Positions 8,266 through 16,480 of a stretch of 64,000 nucleotides of DNA are shown here, in pieces; position 1 is the first letter of the stretch; every line of letters starts with the position of its first letter. A program made the position numbers and the translations under genes. Origin of the DNA: Acidaminobacter sp. GTDB lineage: Bacteria; Bacillota_A; Clostridia; Peptostreptococcales; Acidaminobacteraceae. The notes beneath the pieces were generated by a model, which made no database searches, had not been told where the DNA came from, and saw only the letters and a program-made list of their open reading frames with translations. The stretch covers positions 1 to 64,000 of the forward strand of contig WXFH01000029.1 of assembly GCA_009881125.1 (NCBI GenBank), in the 5' to 3' direction.

Positions 8266-8814
8266 TCAATCCGGATAAATCATCGATTGCTTCACCTTGG
8301 CTGAAATAGCCTCGTTTTTCAATACCTTCAAGATCTCAAAGGCAAAGTAGGCCGCAGTTCCGGCGCTTCGGGATGTGATAAAATTTCCATCATGCTCCAC
8401 TCTGTTTTCCGACAGGATCGCGCCCTTCAGGTAGTCCTCAAAGCCCGGAAAGCACGTTGCGCGCTTGCCCTTTAAAAACCCGCGCTTTCCAAGCACCAGC
8501 GGCGCCGCGCAAACAGCCGCGACGAGCAGCTCTTTCTTCACCGCATCATGCAGCAGCCGGTCCACGTCCCGCGACTCATCCAGGTGCGTCGTCCCCGGCA
8601 TCCCGCCAGGCAGCACCACAGCCTCGACAGTCTGATCCAGGTCAACCTCCCCAATCAGCGCATCCGCCATGACCTTAATGTGATGCGCGCCGCTCACCTG
8701 AAGATGTGTGCCGATGGACACGGTAGTCACCTCCACGCCCCCGCGTCTCAGGATATCTATTGTACTGATTGCCTCAATTTCCTCAAATCCCTCTGCAAGT
8801 AACATATAGACCAT
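8266..8814 (-). CDS. DJ-1/PfpI (YajL/ThiJ-like) family protein
   Basis: The 182-aa product has the DJ-1 fold signatures: MLLAEGFEEIEA with the conserved Glu, VLPGGMPGTTHL, and VAAVCAAPLVLG carrying the reactive nucleophile-elbow cysteine. DJ-1 homologues are linked to protein or nucleotide deglycation and oxidative stress; the substrate here is unknown. The ATG at 8814 has GAGGTG 7 bp upstream; the longer frame to 8868 lacks such a site. It converges on azlD across the shared terminator. Confidence 0.9.
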   Translation of the reverse strand: MVYMLLAEGFEEIEAISTIDILRRGGVEVTTVSIGTHLQVSGAHHIKVMADALIGEVDLDQTVEAVVLPGGMPGTTHLDESRDVDRLLHDAVKKELLVAAVCAAPLVLGKRGFLKGKRATCFPGFEDYLKGAILSENRVEHDGNFITSRSAGTAAYFAFEILKVLKNEAISAKVKQSMIYPD

Positions 8815-9154
8815 AATTATCACCTCGCAGTTTATATACCCAGAATTCAACTTAAATTTAACACCCAACGTAAATTTGAGAAAGGGTTGGGGGAGGGGTG
8901 ACCATCGGCAGAATCACTTTGATCATTTAAATCACTAAAATTAAGAAAAAACGAAATCAATTTGTAACTTTGCTTGCTTTATGGCGCGATTTACTATAGA
9001 ATGAAATTTGGCCGAAATGCCGCTTGAATTCAATAATTACTTACTGTTTATGTCATAGAGGTCTTGCAAACCCGGAATTTTTCACTTTAAGGCCAAATGG
9101 CTGATCATTTCAAGCGATTGTAATTTCTGCAATTCGAAAAAAGGAAGGTATTTA
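8815..9154 (+). other. Divergent intergenic region; long leader of the helicase gene
   Basis: About 340 bp, AT-rich, between the divergent DJ-1 and helicase genes. It contains the first GACCATCGGCA word of the window at 8900-8910. Long leaders are common for cold-induced DEAD-box helicase genes; no unambiguous promoter or known riboswitch is visible. Confidence 0.5.
8900..8910 (-). repeat. TGCCGATGGTC word upstream of deaD
   Basis: GACCATCGGCA; an inverted partner (GCCGATGGTC) lies at 10924-10933 just after the helicase stop codon. Confidence 0.85.
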
Positions 9155-10903
9155 ATGGAACCTATCAAATTTAGTAGTTTTAACTGCTCCGAGGCAATTC
9201 TCAAAGCTGTCAGCGACATGGGATTCGAGGAAGCGACACCAATTCAGGCACAATCTATCCCATTTATTTTAGAAGGTAGAGACGTCATTGGCCAGGCCCA
9301 GACGGGCACTGGCAAAACCGCTTCGTTCGGGATTCCGCTTCTTGAGAAGATCGATCCTAGAAACAAGCAACCCCAAGCCCTCGTACTTTGCCCGACCCGT
9401 GAGCTCGCCATTCAGGTGGCGGAGGAGATCGGTCGCCTCGGCAAGTACATCCGCGGCATCAAGTCCGTGCCCATTTACGGCGGGCAGCCTATCGACCGAC
9501 AAATTCGCGTGCTGAGATCGGGTGCGCAGATTGTTATCGGTACGCCTGGCAGGGTCATTGACCACTTGAAACGCGGCACGCTGAAGCTGCACGAGATCAA
9601 GTTCCTCGTGTTGGACGAAGCGGACGAGATGCTCAACATGGGCTTCGTCGAGGACATTACGGAAATTCTCAAGACTGTACCTCCTGAGCGTCAGACGGTG
9701 CTGTTTTCTGCGACTATGCCGAAGGCGATTCTCGACATCACAAACCGTTATCAGCGCGACCCGGAGCTGGTGAAGGTCGTCCACAAGGAGCTGACTTCGA
9801 CGAATGTCGAACAGTTCTACCTCGAAGTTCACTCCCGCGACCGCGTCGAAGTGCTGTCGAGACTCCTGGACATGTACCAGCCGAAGCTTTCGCTGGCGTT
9901 CTGCAACACCAAGAAAAAAGTTGATGAAGTCACGGCGCAGCTTCAGACGCGCGGTTTCTCCTGCGATAAAATTCATGGCGACATGAAGCAGCAGCAGCGT
10001 GACGCGGTTATGGACCGCTTCCGTACGGGGGCGATTGAGCTCCTGATCGCGACGGACGTCGCAGCGCGTGGCCTGGATATAACTGGGGTAGAGTGCGTTT
10101 TCAACGTTGATGTGCCACAGGATGAAGAGTATTATGTCCACCGTATCGGCAGAACCGGACGCGCGGGCAAAGACGGCATGTCCTTCACGTTTGTCAGCGG
10201 CAAGGAATTCCTGCTGATGAAAGACGTCATGCGTTATACTTCGAAAAAGATTCAGCGTCATGAAATCCCGTCCATTGCGGACATCGAGGAGATCAAGGCG
10301 AAGGAACTCGTCGATAAAATCAAACTAGAGGCTGAGTCCGGCGGTCTTGAGAAATACTACGCGATCCTCGAAGCGATGGCAGAGGAGGGTATGACTTCTC
10401 TGGAAACAGCAGCGATCCTCATGAAGATGGAGCTTGAGCGCTACAAGGTCGAGTCCAGCAACGTATGCGAGATCAGCAGCGGCGGCTTTGGGGACACTGG
10501 CGCTGGCAACGGTATGGTGCGACTGTTCATCAATGTCGGCAAAAACATCAGCCTCGAACCGCGTGACGTCATCAAGTGGATCACCTCGGAAACCACGGTC
10601 ACTGGCGAGCAGGTTGGAAACATTGACATTTACGAGAACTTCTCGTTTGTCGAAGTCCCTGAAGCCCGTGCCAATGAGGTCTTCGAGATCCTCAAGAACG
10701 CCAAGCTTAAAGGCAAGCGCGTCCGTATCGACAAAGCCCGTGGCCGCAGCGGCGGCGGGGACAACCGTTTTGACCGCAAGCCACGCAGCGGCGGCAGCGG
10801 TGAAAAAACCTACAAAGGCCGTGATGCGCGCCATTCAGGTTCCAGCGACAAGAGCTATGGCAGCTCAGATCGTCCAAAGCGCAAGTACAAGCCAGCTGAG
10901 TAA
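9155..10903 (+). CDS. deaD: DEAD-box ATP-dependent RNA helicase (DeaD/CshA type, DbpA RNA-binding domain)
   Basis: The 582-aa helicase unwinds RNA in ribosome assembly and mRNA decay. The Q motif lies around FEEATPIQAQ (24-33), Walker A is AQTGTGKT (48-55), the DEAD box VLDEADEML is near 151-159, SAT near 183, and ARGLDITGVE and HRIGRTGRAG mark the second RecA domain. Residues 440-535 match the DbpA RRM-like domain (MVRLFINVGKNISL...NFSFVEVPE), followed by a Gly/Arg/Lys/Ser-rich tail. AAAGGAAGG precedes ATG 9155. Codon use is GC-rich from about residue 40. It is flanked by an inverted pair of TGCCGATGGTC words. Confidence 0.95.
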   Translation: MEPIKFSSFNCSEAILKAVSDMGFEEATPIQAQSIPFILEGRDVIGQAQTGTGKTASFGIPLLEKIDPRNKQPQALVLCPTRELAIQVAEEIGRLGKYIRGIKSVPIYGGQPIDRQIRVLRSGAQIVIGTPGRVIDHLKRGTLKLHEIKFLVLDEADEMLNMGFVEDITEILKTVPPERQTVLFSATMPKAILDITNRYQRDPELVKVVHKELTSTNVEQFYLEVHSRDRVEVLSRLLDMYQPKLSLAFCNTKKKVDEVTAQLQTRGFSCDKIHGDMKQQQRDAVMDRFRTGAIELLIATDVAARGLDITGVECVFNVDVPQDEEYYVHRIGRTGRAGKDGMSFTFVSGKEFLLMKDVMRYTSKKIQRHEIPSIADIEEIKAKELVDKIKLEAESGGLEKYYAILEAMAEEGMTSLETAAILMKMELERYKVESSNVCEISSGGFGDTGAGNGMVRLFINVGKNISLEPRDVIKWITSETTVTGEQVGNIDIYENFSFVEVPEARANEVFEILKNAKLKGKRVRIDKARGRSGGGDNRFDRKPRSGGSGEKTYKGRDARHSGSSDKSYGSSDRPKRKYKPAE

Positions 10904-11272
10904 TTTTAAAGCCCATATTTTCCGCCGATGGTCCCACAACCCCACATCCTCGCCAATCATGGCAAATGAAGTGGGCGGGGTATCGGATTTGGATTAGAAA
11001 CAAAATTGGATAAGACCCGGAAAACCCACTGCCTGCGGCGGTGGGTTTTTTTGTCGTATTAAAGGTGTGGAAGCCGCTTGCCAGAGGCAATCGGCTTCCT
11101 TTGGAAGTGGGCGAAACTTAGCTGATCTAATCCAAAGTCTAAATTCGCGGGTCTTACTCCGTTAAAACCTTGCAGGTCTGACCCCAATGAATCACAGTAT
11201 ATTTTTATTCGAGAAGGGTATACATAAACCGGAATGCAACAGTCAAATATGTAATCCTGGAGGATCAGAGTT
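10904..11272 (+). other. Intergenic region after deaD
   Basis: Holds the TGCCGATGGTC-type word at 10924-10933, a G/C-rich imperfect inverted repeat around 10940-10990, the terminator at 11021-11052 and a REP core GGTCTGACCCC at 11175-11185. No gene is seen. Confidence 0.6.
11021..11052 (+). terminator. Rho-independent terminator after deaD
   Basis: An 11-bp stem AACCCACTGCC/GGCGGTGGGTT (one T-G pair), loop TGC, then seven T residues. Confidence 0.92.
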
Positions 11273-11863
11273 ATGTGTGGACGCTATTTTGTCGATGAAG
11301 CCTTTGAAGAGATACTGCGGCGATACAAAATCCACGACGTCCCTGAGGTGGTTTGGACACCTCGCGAAGTTTTTCCCACTAACGAAGCGCCTGTTGTCAT
11401 TAAGGCAAAGGATGAAGTTCGCGCGGGTTTGATGAAGTGGGGCTTCGTTTATCCAAATATGAGCCGGCCTGTCATCAATGCGAGAAGCGAAACAGCCGGG
11501 GTCAAACCTGCGTTTAAAGACGCGCTGAAAAAGCGGCGCTGCATAGTGCCGGCATCGGGTTTTTTTGAGTGGCATGGAGAAAAAGGGGATCGTACAAAGT
11601 TTCGAATTGAGAGGCCAGAGAAATCTATAGTTTCGTTTGCAGGACTTTATACGCCGTTTACGGCAACGGATGGGAATCGCTTTTTTGCTTATGTCATTTT
11701 GACGCGGCAAAGCTCGCCGCCGGTTTCGGAAATACATGATCGGGAACCTATTATTTTGAGAGAAGAAGATGAAGAGACTTGGCTGGATCAGGGGACTTCA
11801 GAGGCAGAAATTGAGCTTCTAATGCGGCAAGCAGGGCCTCAAGTCGTGTTGAATGCGGTCTGA
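11273..11863 (+). CDS. yedK: SRAP-domain protein (HMCES/YedK family)
   Basis: The 196-aa protein starts MCGRYF, placing the catalytic Cys2 at the processed N-terminus as in all SRAP proteins. NEAPVVI, WGFVYPNM, NARSETA, RRCIVPASGFFEWHG and the late HDREPIIL (SRAP catalytic His) are all present. SRAP proteins form a thiazolidine cross-link with abasic sites in single-stranded DNA, protecting them. It is preceded by CTGGAGGATCAGAGTT. Single gene unit between repeat-laden regions. Confidence 0.93.
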   Translation: MCGRYFVDEAFEEILRRYKIHDVPEVVWTPREVFPTNEAPVVIKAKDEVRAGLMKWGFVYPNMSRPVINARSETAGVKPAFKDALKKRRCIVPASGFFEWHGEKGDRTKFRIERPEKSIVSFAGLYTPFTATDGNRFFAYVILTRQSSPPVSEIHDREPIILREEDEETWLDQGTSEAEIELLMRQAGPQVVLNAV

Positions 11864-11893
11864 AACTAAAATTATTCTGGATGTTTCGTAACG

Positions 11894-12179
11894 GGTCTGC
11901 GGCGAGTGTCTATTGCTCCTGGCTGACTGACTTTATGTCAACGCGGGTCTGACCCCGTCGGTACCTCGCCAGTCCAACATTACCTCAACCCGGGTCTGAC
12001 CCCGTCGGTACCTCGCCAGTCCAACATTACGTCAACCCGGGTCTGACCCCGTCGGTACCCCGCCGATCCAACATTACGTCAACCCGGGTCTGACCCCGTC
12101 GGATACTCCGTATGTCCAATTTTACGTCAACCCAGGTCTGACCCCGTCGGACACCCCGTCGGACACCCCCATCAGCACC
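11894..12179 (+). repeat. Five-unit 47-bp tandem array of REP-like cores
   Basis: Cores GGTCTGACCCC lie at 11946, 11993, 12040, 12087 and 12135, in the same orientation, in a 47-bp unit (48 for the last step) whose intervening sequence (GTCGGTACCTCGCCAGTCCA... and CATTACGTCAACCC) is nearly identical between units. A degenerate extended copy (GGTCTGCGGCGAGTGTC...) precedes it at 11894-11919 and the array decays into GTCGGACACCCC repeats. Confidence 0.95.
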
Positions 12180-12305
12180 CACCGTCAAAAAGTAATTTGA
12201 CACAAATTTTTAATTTTTCTTCAAAATCGTCAATCTCTTAGACGTTTTTTTGACATTACGACTGTATACTCGAGTCAAAGAGAAGCACATGAGGTACTTT
12301 GAAGT

Positions 12306-12316
12306 GACCATCGGCA
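12306..12316 (-). repeat. TGCCGATGGTC word upstream of hutU
   Basis: GACCATCGGCA, 125 bp before the hutU start; inverted partner at 14644-14653 after the gene. Another direct copy lies at 14533-14542. Confidence 0.85.
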
Positions 12317-12440
12317 TGAAAATGCTTTTTAAGATGAAGATCAAAGTCCTCAACGTCTAAATTAATGGACTTAAATTCACAGAATTTCACATCACCGTAA
12401 ACCAAAATGCGACCAATATATGATAAGGAGTGACATTCGA

Positions 12441-14480
12441 ATGCTTAGCAATCAACAAATCGAAAGCGCAATGAAAGTCAAACTGAAGGACATCTTCCCT
12501 GAGCTGCCGGCTTACCCGACTTTCGTCGAAGGCATCCGCCGCGCGCCAAAGCGTGCCATGACCCTGACTAAGGATGAAATTGGTCTCGCGCTCAAAAACG
12601 CGCTCCGTTACGTCCCTGAAGAGTGGCATGAGATCCTCGCACCGGAATTCCTCGACGAACTCCTGACACACGGCCGCATCTACGCTTACCGCTTCAGACC
12701 GCAGGGCAACCTCGTTGGCCGCCCAATCGATGAATACAAAGGCCGCACCCTCGAAGCCAAGGCGTTCCAGGTCATGATCGACAACAACCTAGACTTCGCG
12801 ATTGCCCTTTATCCTTATGAACTCGTTACTTACGGGGAGAGCGGACAAGTCTTCCAGAACTGGATGCAGTACTGGCTCGTCAAAGGCTACCTCGAAATTA
12901 TGACCCAGGATCAGACCCTTCACATCGAGTCCGGCAACCCAAGGGGCCTCTTCAAGTCCTCGCCGGAAGCGCCTCGCGTCATCATCACCAACGGCCTCAT
13001 GATCAGCCAGTTCGACACGGCTGAAGGCTTTGCCCGCGCTGCGTCCCTCGGCGTCGCCAACTATGGTCAGATGACCGCAGGCGGCTGGATGTACATCGGA
13101 CCACAGGGCATCGTTCACGGCACCTATAGCACCATCCTCAACGCAGGCCGCAGAAATAAGGGCCTCGCGGATGACGCGGATCTCGCCGGCCAGCTTTTCG
13201 TCACCTCAGGCCTCGGCGGTATGAGCGGCGCTCAGGGCAAGGCAGCTGAGATCGCTAACGGCGCGGCTATCGTCGCAGAAGTCGACTGGTCCCGTATCGA
13301 GACGCGCTTCTCCCAAGGCTGGGTTTCCTCCGTCGCCAGGACGCCAAAAGAAGCTTTCGACAACGCTTACAAGTATATGGCAGAGGGCGTCGGTCACGCC
13401 ATCGCCTTCCACGGCAACATCGTCGACCTCCTTGAGTATGCCGATGAAAACAACATCCACATCGACCTCCTCTCCGACCAGACTTCCTGCCACGCGGTCT
13501 ACGAGGGCGGCTACTGCCCGGCTGGCATGAGCTTTGAAGAGAGAACTGCGCTGCTGGGGTCAGACCCGGTACTCTTCAACAAGAAAGTCGACGAGACCCT
13601 GAGACGTCACTTTGAAGTCATCAAGCGCCTCACCGCCAAGGGCGTCTACTTCTTCGACTACGGCAACTCTTTCATGAAGGCGGTTTACGACGCCGGCGTC
13701 ACCGAAATCTGCAAAAACGGCGTGAACGAGCTCGACGGCTTCGTCTTCCCGTCCTACGTAGAAGACATCCTCGGCCCGCTCCTCTTCGACTACGGCTACG
13801 GCCCATTCCGCTGGGTCTGCCTCTCCGGCACCGATGAAGACCTCATCAAAACCGACATGGCTGCTATGTCCGTCATCGATCCGAACAGACGCTTCCAGGA
13901 CCGCGACAACTATGTCTGGATCCGCGACGCCATGAAGAACAAGCTTGTCGTTGGCACCAAGGCCCGCATCCTCTATCAGGACGCCCTCGGCCGCATGAAT
14001 ATTGCCCTCAAATTCAACGAAATGGTCAGAAGTGGTGAGATTGGCCCGGTCATGCTCGGCCGCGACCACCACGACACTGGCGGCACTGACTCTCCATTCC
14101 GTGAGACTTCCAACATTAAAGACGGCTCCAACATCATGGCCGAGATGGCGACGCACTCCTTCGCGGGCGACGCGGCGCGCGGTATGAGCCTCATCGCCCT
14201 CCACAATGGCGGTGGCGTCGGCACCAGCAAGGTTACCAATGGCGGCTTCGGCCTCGTCCTCGACGGCAGCCTCCGCGTCGACGCGATCATCCAGCGCGCG
14301 ATTCCGTGGGACGTTATGAACGGTGTCTCCCGACGTGCTTGGGCTCGCAATGAGAACTCCATCAGCACGGTCGTCGAGTACAACCAGATCCGCGGCGGCC
14401 AGGACGTCCTTGCCCTCCCGTATGTGGCGGATGAAAGCATGATCCAGTCCGCGGTTGAAAAGGCGCTGGCTGGCAAATAG
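12441..14480 (+). CDS. hutU: Urocanate hydratase (long clostridial form)
   Basis: The 679-aa enzyme hydrates urocanate to imidazolonepropionate in histidine degradation, using bound NAD+. Recognisable blocks are GNPRGLF, the Gly-rich GLGGMSGAQGKAAEIANGA region, GRDHHDTGGTDSPFRET near 540 and LHNGGGVGTSKVTNGGFG. It is about 120 aa longer than the canonical proteobacterial enzyme, as in other Firmicutes with this form. AAGGAG at 12425-12430 supports ATG 12441. GGGGTCAGACC at 13556-13566 is read in frame as GSDP (LLGSDPVLF), possibly native. No other hut genes are in the window, so regulation is unclear. Confidence 0.95.
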   Translation: MLSNQQIESAMKVKLKDIFPELPAYPTFVEGIRRAPKRAMTLTKDEIGLALKNALRYVPEEWHEILAPEFLDELLTHGRIYAYRFRPQGNLVGRPIDEYKGRTLEAKAFQVMIDNNLDFAIALYPYELVTYGESGQVFQNWMQYWLVKGYLEIMTQDQTLHIESGNPRGLFKSSPEAPRVIITNGLMISQFDTAEGFARAASLGVANYGQMTAGGWMYIGPQGIVHGTYSTILNAGRRNKGLADDADLAGQLFVTSGLGGMSGAQGKAAEIANGAAIVAEVDWSRIETRFSQGWVSSVARTPKEAFDNAYKYMAEGVGHAIAFHGNIVDLLEYADENNIHIDLLSDQTSCHAVYEGGYCPAGMSFEERTALLGSDPVLFNKKVDETLRRHFEVIKRLTAKGVYFFDYGNSFMKAVYDAGVTEICKNGVNELDGFVFPSYVEDILGPLLFDYGYGPFRWVCLSGTDEDLIKTDMAAMSVIDPNRRFQDRDNYVWIRDAMKNKLVVGTKARILYQDALGRMNIALKFNEMVRSGEIGPVMLGRDHHDTGGTDSPFRETSNIKDGSNIMAEMATHSFAGDAARGMSLIALHNGGGVGTSKVTNGGFGLVLDGSLRVDAIIQRAIPWDVMNGVSRRAWARNENSISTVVEYNQIRGGQDVLALPYVADESMIQSAVEKALAGK

Positions 14481-14532
14481 AATACCTTTTAGTCGAGTTG
14501 GGTTGTCCGGGCCGCGGTGTGCTGGTCCGGAT

Positions 14533-14653
14533 GACCATCGGCGTGATCTTCTTTAGTAATAGTGACCTAAGCCCAGTCGTCCAGAACGTCAACGTTTCCA
14601 TGGCTTGAAGATTTATATAGAGCAAGTACACAAAACCATTTTAGCCGATGGTC
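14533..14653. repeat. Inverted TGCCGATGGTC words after hutU
   Basis: GACCATCGGC at 14533-14542 and GCCGATGGTC at 14644-14653 face each other about 100 bp apart in the 574-bp space after hutU. The rest of this space, to 14905, shows no convincing gene. Confidence 0.8.
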
Positions 14654-14905
14654 CCACGTACGCCCAATATAGATTTTCCAAGCTTTGTGGGGCACCTGAC
14701 GCTGTGGGGGGCTGGGCTTTTTATGTCTCGAAAGGGGAAAGACGGGCTGCTGATCCTCGCTTAAGATTGAGTGAGGGAGAGTTAAGTCTGAATATTTGTA
14801 ATGATAACAAAAATAAATTTATGATATTTTGTGATCTGAGTCACTTTACTTCTAATTGAGATGTGTTATCATTTAAGATGAAGGCATGAAGAACGGAGAT
14901 TAGTA

Positions 14906-14988
14906 GGTCTGCGGCTAAGGCCTATTGACCCCACGTGATGAGTTAAGCAGGTCTGACCCCACATGATGAGTTAAGCAGGTCTGACCCC
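14906..14988 (+). repeat. Extended REP-like copy followed by two cores, 28-bp period
   Basis: An extended element at 14906-14932 (GGTCTG, then CGGCTAAGGCCTATTG, then ACCCC) is followed by cores at 14950-14960 and 14978-14988. All share the flank CACGTGATGAGTTAAGCA/CACATGATGAGTTAAGCA. The array ends 67 bp before the FNT1 start codon. Confidence 0.95.
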
Positions 14989-15054
14989 ACGTGATCTTTT
15001 CAGAAATTGCCAATCCCTCTGAGCGACATGGTATCTCAAGTAGGAGTGAAGACT

Positions 15055-15939
15055 ATGAATGATAAGAAGATGCTGACCCCAGCGGAAATTGCTGAAACAG
15101 CGGTTGACACCGCGACGAAAAAAGCGGGTCTGACCCCGTCTGTTCAATTTGCGCTCGCCATTCTTGCAGGGGCGTTTATCGCATTCGCTTCTCAAGGCTC
15201 CAATATGGCGGCTTTCAATCTGTTTGCGGAGGCTGAGACCTATGGGCTTGGCAAAGTCCTGGCAGGCGCCATTTTTGGCACCGGGCTCATGCTGGTCATT
15301 CTGGCCGGCGGCGAACTGTTTACTGGGAACACGCTCATGGCGGCGGCGGTATTATCAAAAAAGGTGCGCGTTTCTGTCATGATTAAGAACTGGGCCGTAG
15401 TATTCACCGGAAATTTTGTTGGCGCCATGCTGGTCACCCTTATGATCGTGGCTTCAGGCCAACTGGACAGCGGGGGAGGGCTCCTTGGGGGTCAGACTTT
15501 GAAGATCGCCGTCCATAAGGTGAATCTGCCGTTTCTGTCAGCGTTTTTCCTGGGCATCATGGCCAACTGGCTTGTAACCCTAGCGGTTTGGCTTTCCTAC
15601 GGCGCACGGGATATGACAGGCAAGATTTTGGCTATCTTTTTTCCAATCTGGCTGTTCATCACCTCGGGCTTTGAACACAGTGTAGCCAACATGTATTATG
15701 TGCCTGCAGGGATTCTTGCGAAATCCAATCCTGCATGGGCAGCTGCCTCAGGACTCTCTGCCGATGCTCTCAACACCCTCACCTGGCAAAACTTTCTCAT
15801 CGGCAATCTGTTGCCCGTAACCCTTGGCAATATTGTAGGCGGCGCGGTTTTCGTCGCTGGAGCCTATTGGTTTATTTACCTGAAAAACAAGAAGGATCTG
15901 AAGCAGGATCCGCTTTCCAGATTCATCAACGCGGCGTAG
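15055..15939 (+). CDS. Formate/nitrite transporter family channel (copy 1)
   Basis: The 294-aa polytopic channel of the FNT family shows the hallmark blocks AGAFIAFASQGSNM, GAIFGTGLMLVILAGGELFTGNT, NWLVTLAVWLSYGARDMTGK and FITSGFEHSVANMYYVPAGI. Family members carry formate, nitrite, hydrosulfide or acetate; the sequence alone does not decide. Copy 2 at 16481 is collinear without gaps for nearly its entire length and about 75% identical by eye. Residues 25-28 (GLTP, 15127-15137) are a REP core with matching flank where copy 2 has ALSP. TAGGAGTG at 15041-15048 supports ATG 15055. Confidence 0.93.
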   Translation: MNDKKMLTPAEIAETAVDTATKKAGLTPSVQFALAILAGAFIAFASQGSNMAAFNLFAEAETYGLGKVLAGAIFGTGLMLVILAGGELFTGNTLMAAAVLSKKVRVSVMIKNWAVVFTGNFVGAMLVTLMIVASGQLDSGGGLLGGQTLKIAVHKVNLPFLSAFFLGIMANWLVTLAVWLSYGARDMTGKILAIFFPIWLFITSGFEHSVANMYYVPAGILAKSNPAWAAASGLSADALNTLTWQNFLIGNLLPVTLGNIVGGAVFVAGAYWFIYLKNKKDLKQDPLSRFINAA

Positions 15940-15964
15940 GTAACCAATCACGGATGCGTTATGC

Positions 15965-16100
15965 GGGTCTGACCCCGTTAGTTAATTTGCCCCGTCTGTT
16001 AAGTTATGCGGGTCTGACCCCATATGTTCACCCCATATGTTCATTAGCAGGTCTGACCCCGTCTGTTGCCCCAGCAGGTCCGACCCCGTCTGTTCATTTT
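15965..16100 (+). repeat. Cluster of four REP-like cores between the FNT genes
   Basis: Cores at 15966-15976, 16011-16021 and 16050-16060, plus a variant GGTCCGACCCC at 16077-16087, with flanks CCCCGTCTGTT and CCCCATATGTTCA. The last copy and its flank match the in-gene copy of FNT1 (15127-15150) at 22 of 24 positions. From 16100 to 16480 the sequence is AT-rich and holds only the FNT2 promoter region. Confidence 0.93.
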
Positions 16101-16362
16101 GAGTTATAATTTTAGGAAATTGCAATTATTTGAATTTATAAATTCTTTTATTCCGTACTACGGATGTTAAAGTGTTGATATTGCTGCGTTCCACCTGGTG
16201 GGATAATCAATGAGTCAGAATAATTCATAGATTAATTATACAAAGTGAAATTTTTATTGTGAAGGATTGCATAGGTTAATTATCAGAAAATTTTATAAAT
16301 ACGAAATATTAATAGGCAAAAATGATTAATAATTTTATTAATACAATAATTCTAATAAACTA

Positions 16363-16391
16363 TTGTGAAATTATGAAAGTCGTGTTACTAT
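16363..16391 (+). promoter_or_regulatory. Possible promoter of FNT copy 2
   Basis: TTGTGA at 16363-16368, 17-bp spacer and TACTAT at 16386-16391, 90 bp before the start codon in AT-rich DNA. Confidence 0.4.
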
Positions 16392-16480
16392 GATATTGTT
16401 AAAATAAATACAATAAAAGTTGTAACTCTTTTATCCGCCATCATAAAATAAAATTGATAACATTTATAGGAGAGAGATGA

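Noticed and set aside
9269..10261. Long antisense open frame under the helicase gene
   Set aside because: Its Arg/His-rich translation mirrors the GC-rich helicase codons, with no family signature or ribosome binding site.
11945..12145. CRISPR-like array
   Set aside because: Regular spacing, but the intervening sequences are the same in each unit rather than unique spacers, the core is only 11 bp, and there are no cas genes.
13560..14204. Antisense open frame under hutU
   Set aside because: Shadow of a GC-rich gene; no start site or protein-like motifs.
14605..14859. Possible 84-aa gene after hutU
   Set aside because: Composition and lack of a ribosome binding site or homology features; it also spans a copy of the TGCCGATGGTC word.
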